Source: Thermoanaerobacter sp. (lineage in GTDB: Bacteria > Bacillota > Thermoanaerobacteria > Thermoanaerobacterales > Thermoanaerobacteraceae). From it: 64,000 nucleotides of DNA. A program made the translations under genes and the position numbers. The stretch is taken from positions 1 to 64,000 of the forward strand of contig JADBKJ010000028.1 of assembly GCA_014896455.1 (NCBI GenBank), written 5' to 3'. Every line of letters begins with the position of its first letter. Within the stretch, counting starts at the first letter, position 1. The notes beneath the pieces are model-generated. The model did not search any database, was not told the origin of the DNA, and saw nothing but the letters and a program-made list of their open reading frames with translations. This document shows positions 32,087 through 45,023 of this stretch, piece after piece.

Positions 32087-33088
32087 TTAGTGTATTTCTT
32101 CTGAAGAAATAATCGGTTGAGACACTTTTCCAAAATAATTTGTCCCCCATACTCCTATCAATATCATAATAGCTCCTATTATATGATACCAATAAAAAGC
32201 TTCACGTCGTATGGTGACCCCCGCTATTACCGAAATTACTGTGGTCAAATTTGCAAAAACTGAAGCTTGAGATGCAGGCAATTTTGAAAGAGCATAATTG
32301 TTTAAAAAATACGCTACAACAGAAGATAAAACACCTAGATATAGCACAGGAATAAGTACTCTGTAATCAGTTAAATCCTTGAAATAGTCAGAAATAGGAT
32401 AGCCTTTTGCTAATCTATCAATTAAATTTAAAAAATTGAAAGAAATTGCGGCAAACCACATCATGACAAAGGTTATCTCAATAGGTGAAAATTCTAAAGA
32501 AGACTTTCTTGCTAAAATACTGTAAAAAGCTGCAGATAAGACTGCTCCTAAAAGATATACAAAACCTACAATTGACGTATTACGGCTTTCAACACCTGTC
32601 ATAAAAATTATAAAAGCAACTCCTGTAACAGACAAAAGAATAAAGAAAAGCTGATACAAAGAAGGCCTTTCCTTTAAAAATACCGCCGCCAAAGCGGTAA
32701 CAGCAACAGGAATTAAAGCTATCATCAAGCCAGAAAGAGAAGAGGATGTATATTTTACACCATATGTTTCAAATATAAAATACACAACAGGCTCTGATAG
32801 AGACAATAAAAACAATGGCCACAGATTTTTCCCTCTATAATTGAGCTTAATAATTCCAAATACCCACAAAAGAGTAATCATAAATGCTGCAAGTAAAAAA
32901 CGATAGGCTATAAGCTCTAAAGGAGAAGCTACATCAAGCCCCATAGAGGTAAACATAAAAGAAAATCCAAAAATTGATGCCATCCCTATTCCTGCCAAAT
33001 AAGGATAGTAACTTTTTATCCTCCCCAAATTTAACACCTCCGCACCTTTTTTTAAAACACCGATATAATTATATAGCACTTCCCACAA
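32087..33088 (-). CDS. DMT/EamA family transporter
   Basis: Ten hydrophobic segments; two EamA repeats (GIGMASIFGFSFMFTSMGLDVASPLELIAYRFLLAAF; GVLSSVVAYFLNNYALSKLPASQASVFANLTTVISVIAG). Confidence 0.9.
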   Translation of the reverse strand: MWEVLYNYIGVLKKGAEVLNLGRIKSYYPYLAGIGMASIFGFSFMFTSMGLDVASPLELIAYRFLLAAFMITLLWVFGIIKLNYRGKNLWPLFLLSLSEPVVYFIFETYGVKYTSSSLSGLMIALIPVAVTALAAVFLKERPSLYQLFFILLSVTGVAFIIFMTGVESRNTSIVGFVYLLGAVLSAAFYSILARKSSLEFSPIEITFVMMWFAAISFNFLNLIDRLAKGYPISDYFKDLTDYRVLIPVLYLGVLSSVVAYFLNNYALSKLPASQASVFANLTTVISVIAGVTIRREAFYWYHIIGAIMILIGVWGTNYFGKVSQPIISSEEIH

Positions 33089-33099
33089 AAAATAAAATC

Positions 33100-33164
33100 C
33101 AGACGAAGGGGACGGTTCTTTTCATCTGAAAAATTCAGACAAGAGGAACCGTCCCCTTCGTCTG
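33100..33164. repeat. Long GC-rich inverted repeat in intergenic region
   Basis: cagacgaaggggacggttc (33100-33118) / gaaccgtccccttcgtctg (33146-33164), perfect 19-bp arms. Confidence 0.9.
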
Positions 33165-33226
33165 AAAAGTTTTTGTCACAAAATTGGCTTTAGATGTGTT
33201 ATTATTAGTGAAAAGACATAGGGGAG

Positions 33227-33727
33227 GTGTTCAAAATAGAGGAAAGTTTCAAAGATATCTTTGAAAAATATTATCCAAAAGTTTTAAATCAAATTTCTTG
33301 GATGATAAAAGACGAATTCAAAGCGGAAGACATTACTCAAGAGGTTTTTATAAAGTATTTTAAAAATCCTCCCCCTCACAATGAAAATATAGGAGGTTGG
33401 TTATCCAAAGTGGCAATAAATCATGCCTTAAATTATATCCGCAGTGAAAAAAACACAAAAACAAGAGAACTGGAAGTTTTTAAAAACACGCAAGAGAAAT
33501 TTTTTGAAGACCCTGAAGAAATAGCAATTAAAAGGTTTGAAAGAGCTAAAGTGAAAGAAGTCCTCCTAAAAATGAGTAAAAGAGATATGATGTGTCTAAT
33601 ACTTAAACATTCAGGATATAGTTACGAAGAAATAGCAATATCATTGGGAATTAAGAAAACCTCCGTCGGCACAACCATAGCAAGAGCACAAAAAAAGTTT
33701 AAAGAATTATATGAAAAGGAGGTGTAA
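33227..33727 (+). CDS. RNA polymerase sigma factor, ECF subfamily
   Basis: KAEDITQEVFIKYFKNPPPHNENIGGWLSKVAINHALNYIRSEK; HSGYSYEEIAISLGIKKTSVGTTIARAQKKFKELY; GTG start. Confidence 0.93.
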   Translation: MFKIEESFKDIFEKYYPKVLNQISWMIKDEFKAEDITQEVFIKYFKNPPPHNENIGGWLSKVAINHALNYIRSEKNTKTRELEVFKNTQEKFFEDPEEIAIKRFERAKVKEVLLKMSKRDMMCLILKHSGYSYEEIAISLGIKKTSVGTTIARAQKKFKELYEKEV

Positions 33728-33729
33728 GT

Positions 33730-34914
33730 ATGTGCTACGATGAAGGAACTCTTCAAGCATATCTAGACAATGAACTGGATGAAATCACTGCAAAAAATGT
33801 AGAAGAACATTTAAAAACTTGCGATGTATGTAGAGAAAAACTTGAACAACTAAAATCCATAAATGAATTCACTTTAAAAGCTTTAAAAGCAAGCAATATA
33901 AATTTAAATGAAGCTTGGGCTACTCTAAATGAAAAATTGAGCAAAAATAATAATAAAGGAGGAATGTTTGCCATGTTTATAAAGTACAAAAAGTCAATTG
34001 CCGCCTTAGTCGTAGTGGCATTTGTAGTTTCTTCAATGCTTTTCCCTCCCCTTAAAAATACAGAGGCTAAAATTCTAAATTTATTGAGACTTAACAAAAT
34101 GCAAATTATAACTATTACACCTGATGACATTACACAAATTCAAAATGAGTTCTATGATAGAAACATAAAGAGCATTGACTTAAAAGAATATGGTGAAATA
34201 TTAAGGTCTGGAAACTATGAAGGATATGAAGTTTCAATAAATGAAATTGACAAACTAAAGTCCGATGTAGATTATAAATTTAAGCTGCCAACTGACGAAA
34301 ATTTTGAAATTAACCATATATATGTATCAAAGGGTGAAGGATTCGAATTTAAACTTAATGTTGACAAAATAAATGAATTAATTAAAACATTTGGCGGCAC
34401 ACATCTTTTCCCTAAAGAGCTCAACAATAAACCTATTATAATGAATGTTGGCACATCTATATATATTGATATAAAAGAAAAAAAGAATGATAATGATACA
34501 GAAAATATCAAAAAAAGTATTTATCTTAATATAAATAAAACTCCTGAGATTGTAGTACCAGAAGGGGCAAATATAGATAAGGTAATTGATGCCTTGGCTA
34601 ACCTCCCATTTTTGCCCGACAATTTAAAAAAACAAATTGCAAGTGTAACTGACTGGAAGGAGACATTACCTATACCAAGTGATGAATCTACAAATGTTAA
34701 AGAAATAAATATAAGAGGAAATACAGCTATTATTCTAACAAATAAATATTCTCCAAATATGGCATCCATAGTATGGAATGAAAATGGAGTAATGTATAGT
34801 CTATCAATCAATGGACCTTATGAAACATCTACAGACAAGCAAACAATAAATGATGAATTAATAACACAGCAAAATATAAATACATTAATTCAAATTGCAA
34901 ATTCTATGAGGTGA
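33730..34914 (+). CDS. Zinc-finger anti-sigma factor with TM and extended extracytoplasmic domain
   Basis: LQAYLDNELDEITAKNVEEHLKTCDVCREKLEQL (HxxxCxxC); TM SIAALVVVAFVVSSMLF. Confidence 0.85.
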   Translation: MCYDEGTLQAYLDNELDEITAKNVEEHLKTCDVCREKLEQLKSINEFTLKALKASNINLNEAWATLNEKLSKNNNKGGMFAMFIKYKKSIAALVVVAFVVSSMLFPPLKNTEAKILNLLRLNKMQIITITPDDITQIQNEFYDRNIKSIDLKEYGEILRSGNYEGYEVSINEIDKLKSDVDYKFKLPTDENFEINHIYVSKGEGFEFKLNVDKINELIKTFGGTHLFPKELNNKPIIMNVGTSIYIDIKEKKNDNDTENIKKSIYLNINKTPEIVVPEGANIDKVIDALANLPFLPDNLKKQIASVTDWKETLPIPSDESTNVKEINIRGNTAIILTNKYSPNMASIVWNENGVMYSLSINGPYETSTDKQTINDELITQQNINTLIQIANSMR

Positions 34915-34918
34915 TCAA

Positions 34919-35821
34919 ATGGTTTTAGAGGCGCAAAATCTCACAAAGCAGTTTAACGGAAAAGGAGGATTTAAAGAAGTCACTCTTTCCGTAGAGAAAG
35001 GTCAGGTCTTTGGATTCTTAGGTCCAAATGGTGCAGGAAAAAGCACTTTTGTAAAGACCATGGTGGGGCTTTTACACCCCACCTCTGGTTTTGCTTGGAT
35101 TTTAGAGAAACCCATAGGCACTGTAGAATCAAGAGAAAAAGTGGGATTTTTACCCGAAAATTTTAGATATCACGACTGGATGACAGGAAAAGAGCTTTTG
35201 AGCTTCCATGCTGAGCTTTATAAAATAAAAAATCCAGGCAAAAAAATTGATGAACTTTTAGAATTGGTAAAATTAAAAGGTCACGAAAATAAACTTATCA
35301 AAAATTACAGCAAAGGAATGCAGCAAAGAATTGGCATTGCAATAGCCCTCTTAAATGACCCAGAAATAGTATTTTTAGACGAACCTACTTCAGCTTTAGA
35401 CCCTGTTGGAAGAATTGAAGTAAGAGAAATCATAAAACAATTAAAATCGCAAGGCAAAACTGTTTTTCTAAACAGCCATCTATTAAGTGAAGTAGAAATG
35501 GTATGCGATGAAGTGGCCATAATAAACCATGGCCGAATAATAGCCGAAGGAAAACTGGAAGAGCTATTAAAAGAACACACCCATGTAGAAATGATTGTAT
35601 CGGACTATACTACAGAGTTGATTGAAAAAATTTCTCACTTATCAAAAGAATTTCAATTTAAAGAAGGTAAGCTCTCTTTTAAAGTAGAAGATAAAGAAAA
35701 AATACCACTTATAGCTAAAATGGTAATAGAAGCTGGTGCCAAGCTATATCAATTAAATACCCAAACTTCTTCACTGGAAGACTTATTCATAAACTTGATT
35801 GGAAAGGATGAGATGTCGTGA
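34919..35821 (+). CDS. ABC transporter ATP-binding protein
   Basis: GFLGPNGAGKSTFVKTMVGLLHP; YSKGMQQRIGIAIALLNDPEIVFLDEPTSALDPVGR. Confidence 0.95.
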   Translation: MVLEAQNLTKQFNGKGGFKEVTLSVEKGQVFGFLGPNGAGKSTFVKTMVGLLHPTSGFAWILEKPIGTVESREKVGFLPENFRYHDWMTGKELLSFHAELYKIKNPGKKIDELLELVKLKGHENKLIKNYSKGMQQRIGIAIALLNDPEIVFLDEPTSALDPVGRIEVREIIKQLKSQGKTVFLNSHLLSEVEMVCDEVAIINHGRIIAEGKLEELLKEHTHVEMIVSDYTTELIEKISHLSKEFQFKEGKLSFKVEDKEKIPLIAKMVIEAGAKLYQLNTQTSSLEDLFINLIGKDEMS

Positions 35822-36678
35822 TAACTATAATAAAATACACATTTAAAGAGATGCTAAAAAAACGGGCTTTTCTATTAGTCTCTATTTTATCCCTCCTCTA
35901 CCTTTCCATATACGCTTTTGGCTTAAGTAGAATATTTGAGCATCCCAGCAATTCTATATATGACATCATTTTTCAATCTCAAATTTTGTCTGCAGGCCTT
36001 TTTTTCGCAAACTTTATAGTAGCTTTTCTCGTAGTTTTGACTTCTGTAAATGCCATATCAGGAGAAATAGAAAGTGGCACTATATATTCTATTTTGTCTA
36101 AACCTATAAAAAGATATGAACTGGTATTAGGAAAATTTATAGGGCTTAGTATTATGATTGTTTTATACAGCTCTATAATGTTTTTATCTGTTGTAGGTTT
36201 GAATATATGGTTTGGCTCTAAAATAAGCTTCGGGTGGGACAACATTTTAAAAGGTCTCTTTTTCTTCGACTTAGGTCCAATTGTATTTTTAGCTCTTATA
36301 ATCGCTTCAAGTTCAATTTTTTCTACTATAAACACAGGAATAATCGCCATTATGGCCTATGGAATTGCCCTTGTTGGAGGCGTACTTGAACAGATTGGCA
36401 CAGCAATGCAACAAAGTCAAGTCGGTGCCTTTGGCTTAAAAAGCGGAGAAAGCCTTATAAACGCAGGGATAATTACAAGCCTCATCCTTCCTACAGATGT
36501 CATATATAGAAAAATGACTGCAGAGCTTTTGACACAAAGTAGTGGAATAAGTTTTATGACACAAGGACTCTTTGGGGGTATGTCTCAACCCAGTATTTAC
36601 ATGTTCATATACATCTTTTTCTACGTGGTATTTCTCCTCTATTACGGTGCAAAGCGCTTTTCACAAAGAGACTTATAA
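35818..36678 (+). CDS. ABC-2 type transporter permease
   Basis: Hydrophobic; NAISGEIESGTIYSILSKPIKRYELVLGKFIGLS; overlaps ATPase gene. Confidence 0.92.
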   Translation: MITIIKYTFKEMLKKRAFLLVSILSLLYLSIYAFGLSRIFEHPSNSIYDIIFQSQILSAGLFFANFIVAFLVVLTSVNAISGEIESGTIYSILSKPIKRYELVLGKFIGLSIMIVLYSSIMFLSVVGLNIWFGSKISFGWDNILKGLFFFDLGPIVFLALIIASSSIFSTINTGIIAIMAYGIALVGGVLEQIGTAMQQSQVGAFGLKSGESLINAGIITSLILPTDVIYRKMTAELLTQSSGISFMTQGLFGGMSQPSIYMFIYIFFYVVFLLYYGAKRFSQRDL

Positions 36679-36698
36679 AGGCGGCTTCAGCCGCCTTT
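36677..36698. terminator. Bidirectional terminator between convergent genes
   Basis: aaaggcggc-ttca-gccgccttt. Confidence 0.75.
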
Positions 36699-37091
36699 TA
36701 ACTTTTTAATCCCTTCTAAACAATACCCAAGGCTAAACCATTCACAATCTTTACATATATTCATCATCTTTTCTTCTGTCATATTTTCTTTAATTTTATC
36801 CACAACATCCTTATACCATACTGCCTCTCCTACTTCTATACCCAAAATCTTTAAAACTGCCCTATCTTTTCCTTTTACACTTCCTGGATACTCTTCTTCT
36901 GTACATTCTCCATTTACATTGTTTGGACACATGCTGCAAATGTTATCCACATTATCCACAACTTTTATCAACATATCCTGTTCATTATTTAATTTTCTAA
37001 TAATTTCATCCATATTTTTAACAAATTTTTCATCATAACCAAGCCCTCTAAAGCCCAACACACACAAAAAGTGATGTCCTCTTATCTCCAT
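36687..37091 (-). CDS. DUF1284 family Cys-rich protein
   Basis: MEIRGHHFLCVLGFRGLGYDEKFV; CSMCPNNVNGEC; CKDCEWFSLGYC. Confidence 0.8.
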   Translation of the reverse strand: MEIRGHHFLCVLGFRGLGYDEKFVKNMDEIIRKLNNEQDMLIKVVDNVDNICSMCPNNVNGECTEEEYPGSVKGKDRAVLKILGIEVGEAVWYKDVVDKIKENMTEEKMMNICKDCEWFSLGYCLEGIKKLKGG

Positions 37092-37247
37092 TTCAATCTC
37101 TCCTCATCCCATGATTACAACAATAATTATACTGCTAATTTGAACTGTAACCTAAGAAAAAAAAGAAATTTACATCCCTCAGTTTATCACAATAATAGTC
37201 ATAATTTCTTCAATTATCGAAAATAATACATTTAAAGGAGTGATTGT

Positions 37248-37409
37248 ATGACTAAAAAACCAAAAAAACCTCACAAAGTGCCAATAGAAAATCATAAGAC
37301 TGCTTCCTGGGCAAATATACAAAATGTAAAAGAAGAATCAAATGTGCCTATCCCAAGTGAAAATGAGGTAATAAACGCAAAAGAATGGGTAGAAGAAAAC
37401 AAAAAATAA
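37248..37409 (+). CDS. DUF3787-like small protein (CDIF630_02480-family spore surface protein-like)
   Basis: MTKKPKKPHKVPIENHKTASWANIQNVKEESNVPIPSENEVINAKEWVEENKK*; preceded by aaaggagtgattgt RBS; absent from the supplied ORF track. Confidence 0.7.
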   Translation: MTKKPKKPHKVPIENHKTASWANIQNVKEESNVPIPSENEVINAKEWVEENKK

Positions 37410-37410
37410 C

Positions 37411-37435
37411 AATTCCGGGCATACGCCCGGAATTG

Positions 37436-37436
<1 letters not shown>
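37411..37436. terminator. Bidirectional terminator
   Basis: aattccgggc-atac-gcccggaatt between convergent genes. Confidence 0.75.
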
Positions 37437-41017
<3,581 letters not shown>

Positions 41018-41093
41018 TCATACATTTAGTCATTGAAGACAATTTCTGATAAATAATGATTTCAACGTTTGAATGATAACTTTTTATCTTAAA

Positions 41094-41141
41094 GCCACGG
41101 ATGGCGGAGGCGGGCACTAAGACAGGGATGTCGAATGTGGC
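41094..41141 (+). ncRNA. Candidate structured RNA with two GGA-loop hairpins in the tdh leader
   Basis: gccACGGATggc (41094-41105) and gacAGGGATgtc (41121-41132), enclosed by gccac/gtggc (41094-41098 / 41137-41141), then T-rich tract. Confidence 0.35.
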
Positions 41142-41240
41142 CCCATTAAAAATTTTTTTGTAATGCAAGAAGGAATTTGTACAAATATATAGAATATATT
41201 ATGTAGTAGGACGAGTGTACAAGTAAAGGAGATGTCCATT

Positions 41241-42284
41241 ATGGAAGGATATATGACCGCTGTTGTTAAACAGCATCCCAAAGAAGGTGCAGATATAATA
41301 AAAAAAGAAATACCAAAAATAGGACCTGATGAGGTACTAATAAAAGTCAAAGCCACATCTATTTGCGGCACAGACGTTCACATTTACATTTGGAATGAAT
41401 GGGCAAAAAGCCGGGTAAAACCGCCTAAGATAATGGGACATGAATTTGTAGGAGAAGTTGTAGAAACAGGAGAAAATGTAACATCTGTAAATGTTGGAGA
41501 TTTAGTAAGTGCGGAGACTCATATAGTATGCGGAAAATGCAAAGCTTGTAGAACTGGAAATGCTCATATATGTGAAAATACGCTAATACTCGGTGTTGAC
41601 ACAGACGGTGCTTTTGCAGAATACATTAAAGTCCCTGAAAGCAATGTATGGCTAAACGATAAAGACATACCTCTGGAGATACTATCCATACAGGAACCTC
41701 TTGGAAACGCGGTCCATACTGTTTTTTCAGGAGATGTAGTTGGAAAATCTGTAGCTGTCATAGGATGCGGCCCAATAGGAATGATGGCAATACCACTTCT
41801 TAAAAGAACAGGTGCTGCAGCTATATTTGCAATAGAACCTGTGGAATACAGAATGGAACTTGCTCATAAATTAGGTGCAACACGAGTTATAAACCCACTT
41901 GCAGAAGACGTTGTCAGCATAATAAAAAGTGAAACAGAAGGCTATGGAGCAGATGTAGTTTTGGACTTCTCTGGAAGCCCCACTGCAATAAGACAAGGCC
42001 TCAAATACATAGCAAAGGGCGGAAGAATGTCTGTTTTGGGTCTTCCTGACAATGAAGTTCCTATAGACATAACAAATGATGTAGTTTTTAAAGGCATAAC
42101 AATAAACGGCATCACAGGAAGGCGAATGTACGATACCTGGTACAAAGTAAAAGGTTTATTGCGCTCTGGCTTTAAAGAAGCATTAAAACCAATAATTACT
42201 CATACCTTCCCTCTTTCTGAATATGAAAAAGGCATGGAACTAATGATAAAAGGCCAATGTGGCAAAGTTGTATTATATCCATAA
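41241..42284 (+). CDS. tdh: L-threonine 3-dehydrogenase (zinc MDR)
   Basis: VKATSICGTDVHIYIWNEWAKSRVKPPKIMGHEFVGEV; start re-assigned by RBS AAAGGAG; adjacent kbl. Confidence 0.92.
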   Translation: MEGYMTAVVKQHPKEGADIIKKEIPKIGPDEVLIKVKATSICGTDVHIYIWNEWAKSRVKPPKIMGHEFVGEVVETGENVTSVNVGDLVSAETHIVCGKCKACRTGNAHICENTLILGVDTDGAFAEYIKVPESNVWLNDKDIPLEILSIQEPLGNAVHTVFSGDVVGKSVAVIGCGPIGMMAIPLLKRTGAAAIFAIEPVEYRMELAHKLGATRVINPLAEDVVSIIKSETEGYGADVVLDFSGSPTAIRQGLKYIAKGGRMSVLGLPDNEVPIDITNDVVFKGITINGITGRRMYDTWYKVKGLLRSGFKEALKPIITHTFPLSEYEKGMELMIKGQCGKVVLYP

Positions 42285-42303
42285 ACAAAAGGAGGTAAAA
42301 AAG

Positions 42304-43536
42304 ATGCCACTTACAAGATTAAATGAAATTTTACAAAAAGAACTCGATGAGTTAAAGACTGAAGGTCGTTCTAAAGGAAAAGAACTTATCATAGTCGATG
42401 TAAAAAAAACAGAGGGTGAAAAAGGTCCACGTTTCTTTTTAAAAGGATATGGTGACAAAGAATTTATAAGGATGAATTCCAACTCCTACCTCGGGATGCA
42501 ATTTAATGAGGAAGTAATAAAGGCTGAAGAAGAAGCCGCAAGAAAATTTGGTGTAGGCCCCGGCGCAGTGAGATTTATAAGCGGAACTTATATAACCCAC
42601 AGAGACCTGGAAAAAAGGCTGGCTCGGTTCCATCAAAAGGAAGATGCAATGATCTTTAGCTCTGCCTATATGACAGTAGTAGGAATAATATCTTCCCTGA
42701 CAACCCCTGAAACAGGCATAATAAGCGATGAACTCAATCACAACTGCATTATCAACGCCATAAGGCTCTCAAGACCTAAAGAAAGGTATGTATACAAGCA
42801 TCTTGACTACGATGACTTAGAAAACGGCATAAAAAGCCTCATAGGCAAAGTAAAACGAGTAATAGTGGTAACTGATGGAGTATTCAGCATGAGGGGAGAT
42901 TACGCAGATTTAAAGAAGATAGAAGAAATTGCCTCTAAATATGACGAAAAATTTGAAGAAAATATAATAACTATTGTGGACGATTCCCACGGTGTTGGCG
43001 CTTTTGGTGATACAGGAAGGGGGACAGAAGAAGTAACAGGTGGAAAGGCAGACCTACTCATTGGCACAATGGGAAAAGCTTATGGGGTAAATGGAGGATA
43101 TGTAGTATCCAGTGAAGTTATTACGACTTACCTGAGAGAAAAAGCAATAACCTACATTTACTCCAACCCCATCACCCCTTCAGAAGCCGCTTCTGTATTA
43201 AAAGTTTTGGAAATAATAGATAGCGATGGAGGAAAAAAGAAGTTCTCCCATCTTAAAGAGATGGTTAAAAGATTTAGAGAAGGGCTTTTAAATTTGGGAT
43301 ATGAGACTGTAGTAAGTAAACATCCTATAGTACCTCTTCTTGTGAGAGATACAAAAAAGACAATAGAGCTAGTAAATTATCTCGTAGAAAACGGAATACT
43401 CGCAACAGCCATCAATTACCCAGTGGTGCCCAAAGGCGATGAAAGCATCAGATTCCAGATAAATGCAGACCACACTCCTTCTGATATAGACTACGTTTTA
43501 GAAGTTCTAAGGCGTTACAAAGAAGAAAATAATTAA
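42304..43536 (+). CDS. kbl: Glycine C-acetyltransferase / 2-amino-3-ketobutyrate CoA ligase family
   Basis: NSNSYLGMQFNEEV; GPGAVRFISGTYITHRDLEKRLARFH; VDDSHGVGAFGDTGRGTEE; GTMGKAYGVNGGYV. Confidence 0.9.
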   Translation: MPLTRLNEILQKELDELKTEGRSKGKELIIVDVKKTEGEKGPRFFLKGYGDKEFIRMNSNSYLGMQFNEEVIKAEEEAARKFGVGPGAVRFISGTYITHRDLEKRLARFHQKEDAMIFSSAYMTVVGIISSLTTPETGIISDELNHNCIINAIRLSRPKERYVYKHLDYDDLENGIKSLIGKVKRVIVVTDGVFSMRGDYADLKKIEEIASKYDEKFEENIITIVDDSHGVGAFGDTGRGTEEVTGGKADLLIGTMGKAYGVNGGYVVSSEVITTYLREKAITYIYSNPITPSEAASVLKVLEIIDSDGGKKKFSHLKEMVKRFREGLLNLGYETVVSKHPIVPLLVRDTKKTIELVNYLVENGILATAINYPVVPKGDESIRFQINADHTPSDIDYVLEVLRRYKEENN

Positions 43537-43537
43537 A

Positions 43538-43564
43538 AGCCCCATCTTCTCGGGGCTTTTTTCC
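43538..43564 (+). terminator. Terminator of tdh-kbl
   Basis: agccccatcttctcggggctttttt. Confidence 0.8.
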
Positions 43565-43567
43565 CTA

Positions 43568-43596
43568 TAGACAAATCCTTTTTCATGTGATATAAT
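43568..43596 (+). promoter_or_regulatory. Promoter of uracil permease gene
   Basis: TAGACA-17 bp-TATAAT with TG extension. Confidence 0.7.
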
Positions 43597-43612
43597 TAGA
43601 AAGAAAAATTGA

Positions 43613-43681
43613 AAAAACCCTTTAATTTAGCCCAGCGAGGCTAAAAAGGAGGATATAAAAAGTTCCTCCTTGGGGGTTTTT
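43613..43681 (+). promoter_or_regulatory. PyrR-dependent attenuator (PyrR binding loop plus terminator)
   Basis: tuAGCCCAGCGAGGCUaaaaagg (43628-43649) resembles the PyrR anti-antiterminator loop AGUCCAGAGAGGCU; aaaaaaccc...gggggttttt terminator downstream. Confidence 0.8.
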
Positions 43682-43710
43682 CAGTAACCCATAATAAAGG
43701 AGGTTTTTTT

Positions 43711-44988
43711 ATGCCTAATAAAGTGTACGAAATTGAAGAAACACCGCCTGTAAAACAAATGGTCCCATTATCCTTACAGCACGTCTTCGCGATGTTCGGT
43801 GCAACCATTTTAGTACCTCTCTTGACAGGCCTTGACCCTTCAGTGACCTTATTCACCTCAGGACTTGGAACACTGATATTTCACCTCATGACAAAAGGGA
43901 AAATTCCCGCTTATCTTGGCTCATCTTTCGCCTTCATAGCTCCCATAATAGCAGCAACAAAACAATTCGGCTTAAAAGGCGCCTTCTTCGGCATGTTCGC
44001 AGCCGGACTTGTGTATGTGGTGGTTTTCATAATAATAAGCCTGACAGGGATTGACTGGCTAGAAAAACTGCTCCCCCCTGTAGTAGTAGGCCCTGTTGTG
44101 ATGATAATAGGTTTATCCCTTGCGCCTGTAGCAATAGCTCAGGCTCAGAAAGACCTTACAACAGCACTTTTCACCGCCGCCCTCATAATCATCTTCAGCA
44201 TGTTTGGAAAAGGCTTTATAAAAGTGATTCCAATCCTTTTAGGAACAATAGGCGGATATATATTCGCGATAACAAGAGGCCTTGTAGACTTCGGACCTGT
44301 TGCAAAAGCCTCATGGATTGCAATTCCCAAATTCTCTTTCTTAACAGGCCATACTCCTGAGGTCGCATGGGGTGCTGTAGCGCTGGTTGCGCCTCTGGCA
44401 CTGGTCGCTATAATTGAAGACTTAGGACATGTTCTGGTAATAGGAAATATAGTTGAAAGGGACCTTATAAAAAATCCTGGATTTCACAGGGTAATGTTGG
44501 GAAACGGCCTTGCAACTTCAATAGCAGCGCTCTTTGGCGGTCCTCCCAGCACAACTTATGGTGAAAACATTGGAGTCCTTGCAATAACAAGAGTCTATAG
44601 CTCAAGAGTAATTCAAGGTGCAGCAATCATTGCGATACTTTTAAGCTTTATACAAAAAATAGGCGCTTTGATAGAAGTAATACCCCAAGCAGTAATGGGC
44701 GGAGTTACTATAATCCTCTTTGGAATGATTGCAGCAGCAGGTATGAGGACACTTGTTGAAAATAAAGTAGATTTTTCTGACAGTAGAAATCTCATAATAG
44801 CTTCTGTAATATTAACATTAGGAGTAGGCGGCATAAAAATACCCTTGGGAAACTTCGTCTTTGAAGGCATAGGTCCTGCCACTTTAGCAGGAATACTTCT
44901 TAATCTGGTGCTTCCCAAGATAAATCTGGGAAAAGAAAAAATGACTGAAAAAGTTAAAAATTCAAAAGAAGCCGTCCAGAAAGCGTAA
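43711..44988 (+). CDS. uraA: Uracil permease (NCS2 family)
   Basis: PLSLQHVFAMFGATILVPLLTGLDPSVTLFTSGLGTLIFHL; PSTTYGENIGVLAITRVYS. Confidence 0.93.
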   Translation: MPNKVYEIEETPPVKQMVPLSLQHVFAMFGATILVPLLTGLDPSVTLFTSGLGTLIFHLMTKGKIPAYLGSSFAFIAPIIAATKQFGLKGAFFGMFAAGLVYVVVFIIISLTGIDWLEKLLPPVVVGPVVMIIGLSLAPVAIAQAQKDLTTALFTAALIIIFSMFGKGFIKVIPILLGTIGGYIFAITRGLVDFGPVAKASWIAIPKFSFLTGHTPEVAWGAVALVAPLALVAIIEDLGHVLVIGNIVERDLIKNPGFHRVMLGNGLATSIAALFGGPPSTTYGENIGVLAITRVYSSRVIQGAAIIAILLSFIQKIGALIEVIPQAVMGGVTIILFGMIAAAGMRTLVENKVDFSDSRNLIIASVILTLGVGGIKIPLGNFVFEGIGPATLAGILLNLVLPKINLGKEKMTEKVKNSKEAVQKA

Positions 44989-44994
44989 AAATAG

Positions 44995-45020
44995 GGCCCT
45001 CTAAATCTCAAAAGAGGGCC
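44995..45020. terminator. Bidirectional terminator
   Basis: ggccctct...agagggcc followed by T-rich sequence. Confidence 0.7.
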
Positions 45021-45023
45021 TTA

